A stretch of 5,968 bases of DNA from Planctomycetota bacterium (GTDB lineage: Bacteria; Planctomycetota; Phycisphaerae; WQYP01), in assembly GCA_021785155.1 (NCBI GenBank), contig JAJYGE010000333.1, positions 1 through 5,968 of the forward strand, read 5' to 3'. The notes beneath the pieces were generated by a model, which saw nothing but the letters and a program-made list of their open reading frames with translations, did not search any database and had not been told where the DNA came from. Each line of letters opens with the position of its first letter. The first letter of the stretch is position 1. Positions 5,922 through 5,968 of this stretch are shown piece after piece. The position numbers and the translations under genes are program-made.

Positions 5922-5968
5922 ATGGCAAGACTCTTAAAACCGGCGGTTGAAACGGGAGGCGTTGCCGT
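5922..5968 (+). CDS. Start of an unidentified gene, cut by the right edge
   Basis: An ATG at 5922 opens a frame of 15 complete codons, MARLLKPAVETGGVA, running off the window with no stop. AAGGA (5908-5912) lies nine bases upstream with an AT-rich approach, a good ribosome-binding site, which is the main reason to call a gene. The visible residues are too few to assign a family. A basic, Lys/Arg-containing N-terminus without a signal peptide suggests a cytoplasmic protein. No function is proposed. Confidence 0.5.
   Translation, partial: MARLLKPAVETGGVA

Noticed and set aside
5875..5963. 9-bp inverted repeat AACGCCTCC (5875-5883) / GGAGGCGTT (5955-5963) around the right-edge gene start
   Set aside because: The 71-nt separation makes a specific hairpin unlikely, and a couple of such matches are expected by chance in a window of this size.
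5679..5968. tRNA-Gly as an integration site with an integrase to the right
   Set aside because: Integrated elements normally lie at the 3' end of the tRNA, which here faces aroC at two bases. No copy of the tRNA 3' end was seen to the right, and the right-edge gene cannot be identified.

Overview
The window looks like ordinary bacterial chromosome of medium G+C content (low-to-mid fifties percent by eye, not counted). It carries two sugar-metabolism blocks, an aromatic amino acid gene and one tRNA. The two exported glycosidases both begin with twin-arginine (Tat) signals of the form QRRDV(M/V)K. One of them has an NPCBM–Ig-like–GH27 architecture. Together with a 6-phosphogluconate dehydrogenase carrying a Gly/Pro-rich insert, this is the style I associate with saccharolytic PVC-superphylum bacteria (Planctomycetota such as Phycisphaerae, or Verrucomicrobiota/Lentisphaerota). 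That placement is an impression from family features and was not tested by a search.

Layout. Positions 1-4352 hold three genes on the minus strand, all in the same direction. In order of transcription they are gnd (4352..2844), a secreted GH27 alpha-galactosidase-type enzyme (2752..704), and the first 199 codons of a secreted GH2 beta-galactosidase-type enzyme (599 to the left edge). The gaps are 91 and 104 nt, so either one loose operon or separate promoters is possible. A 163-nt divergent intergenic region separates gnd from aroC (chorismate synthase, 4516..5676, plus strand). A tRNA-Gly(GCC) gene (5750..5679, minus strand) sits tail to tail with aroC, two bases from its stop codon. After a 171-nt AT-rich gap, a gene with a good ribosome-binding site starts at 5922 and runs off the right edge.

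How the genes work together. The two glycosidases would be exported folded through Tat and remove alpha- and beta-linked galactose (or related) residues from plant or algal oligosaccharides. Gnd runs the oxidative pentose phosphate pathway in the cytoplasm, giving NADPH and ribulose 5-phosphate. Its link to the glycosidases may be functional (sugar catabolism) or only positional. aroC and the tRNA are housekeeping genes.

I see no clearly new biological system, no mobile element and no CRISPR array. The points most worth a second look are small. They are a three-arm, mutually exclusive RNA fold that could cover the GH2 ribosome-binding site, a probable leaderless or near-leaderless aroC transcript, a Gly-to-Val change beside the catalytic Glu-Tyr of Gnd, and the very tight aroC/tRNA-Gly tail-to-tail junction.
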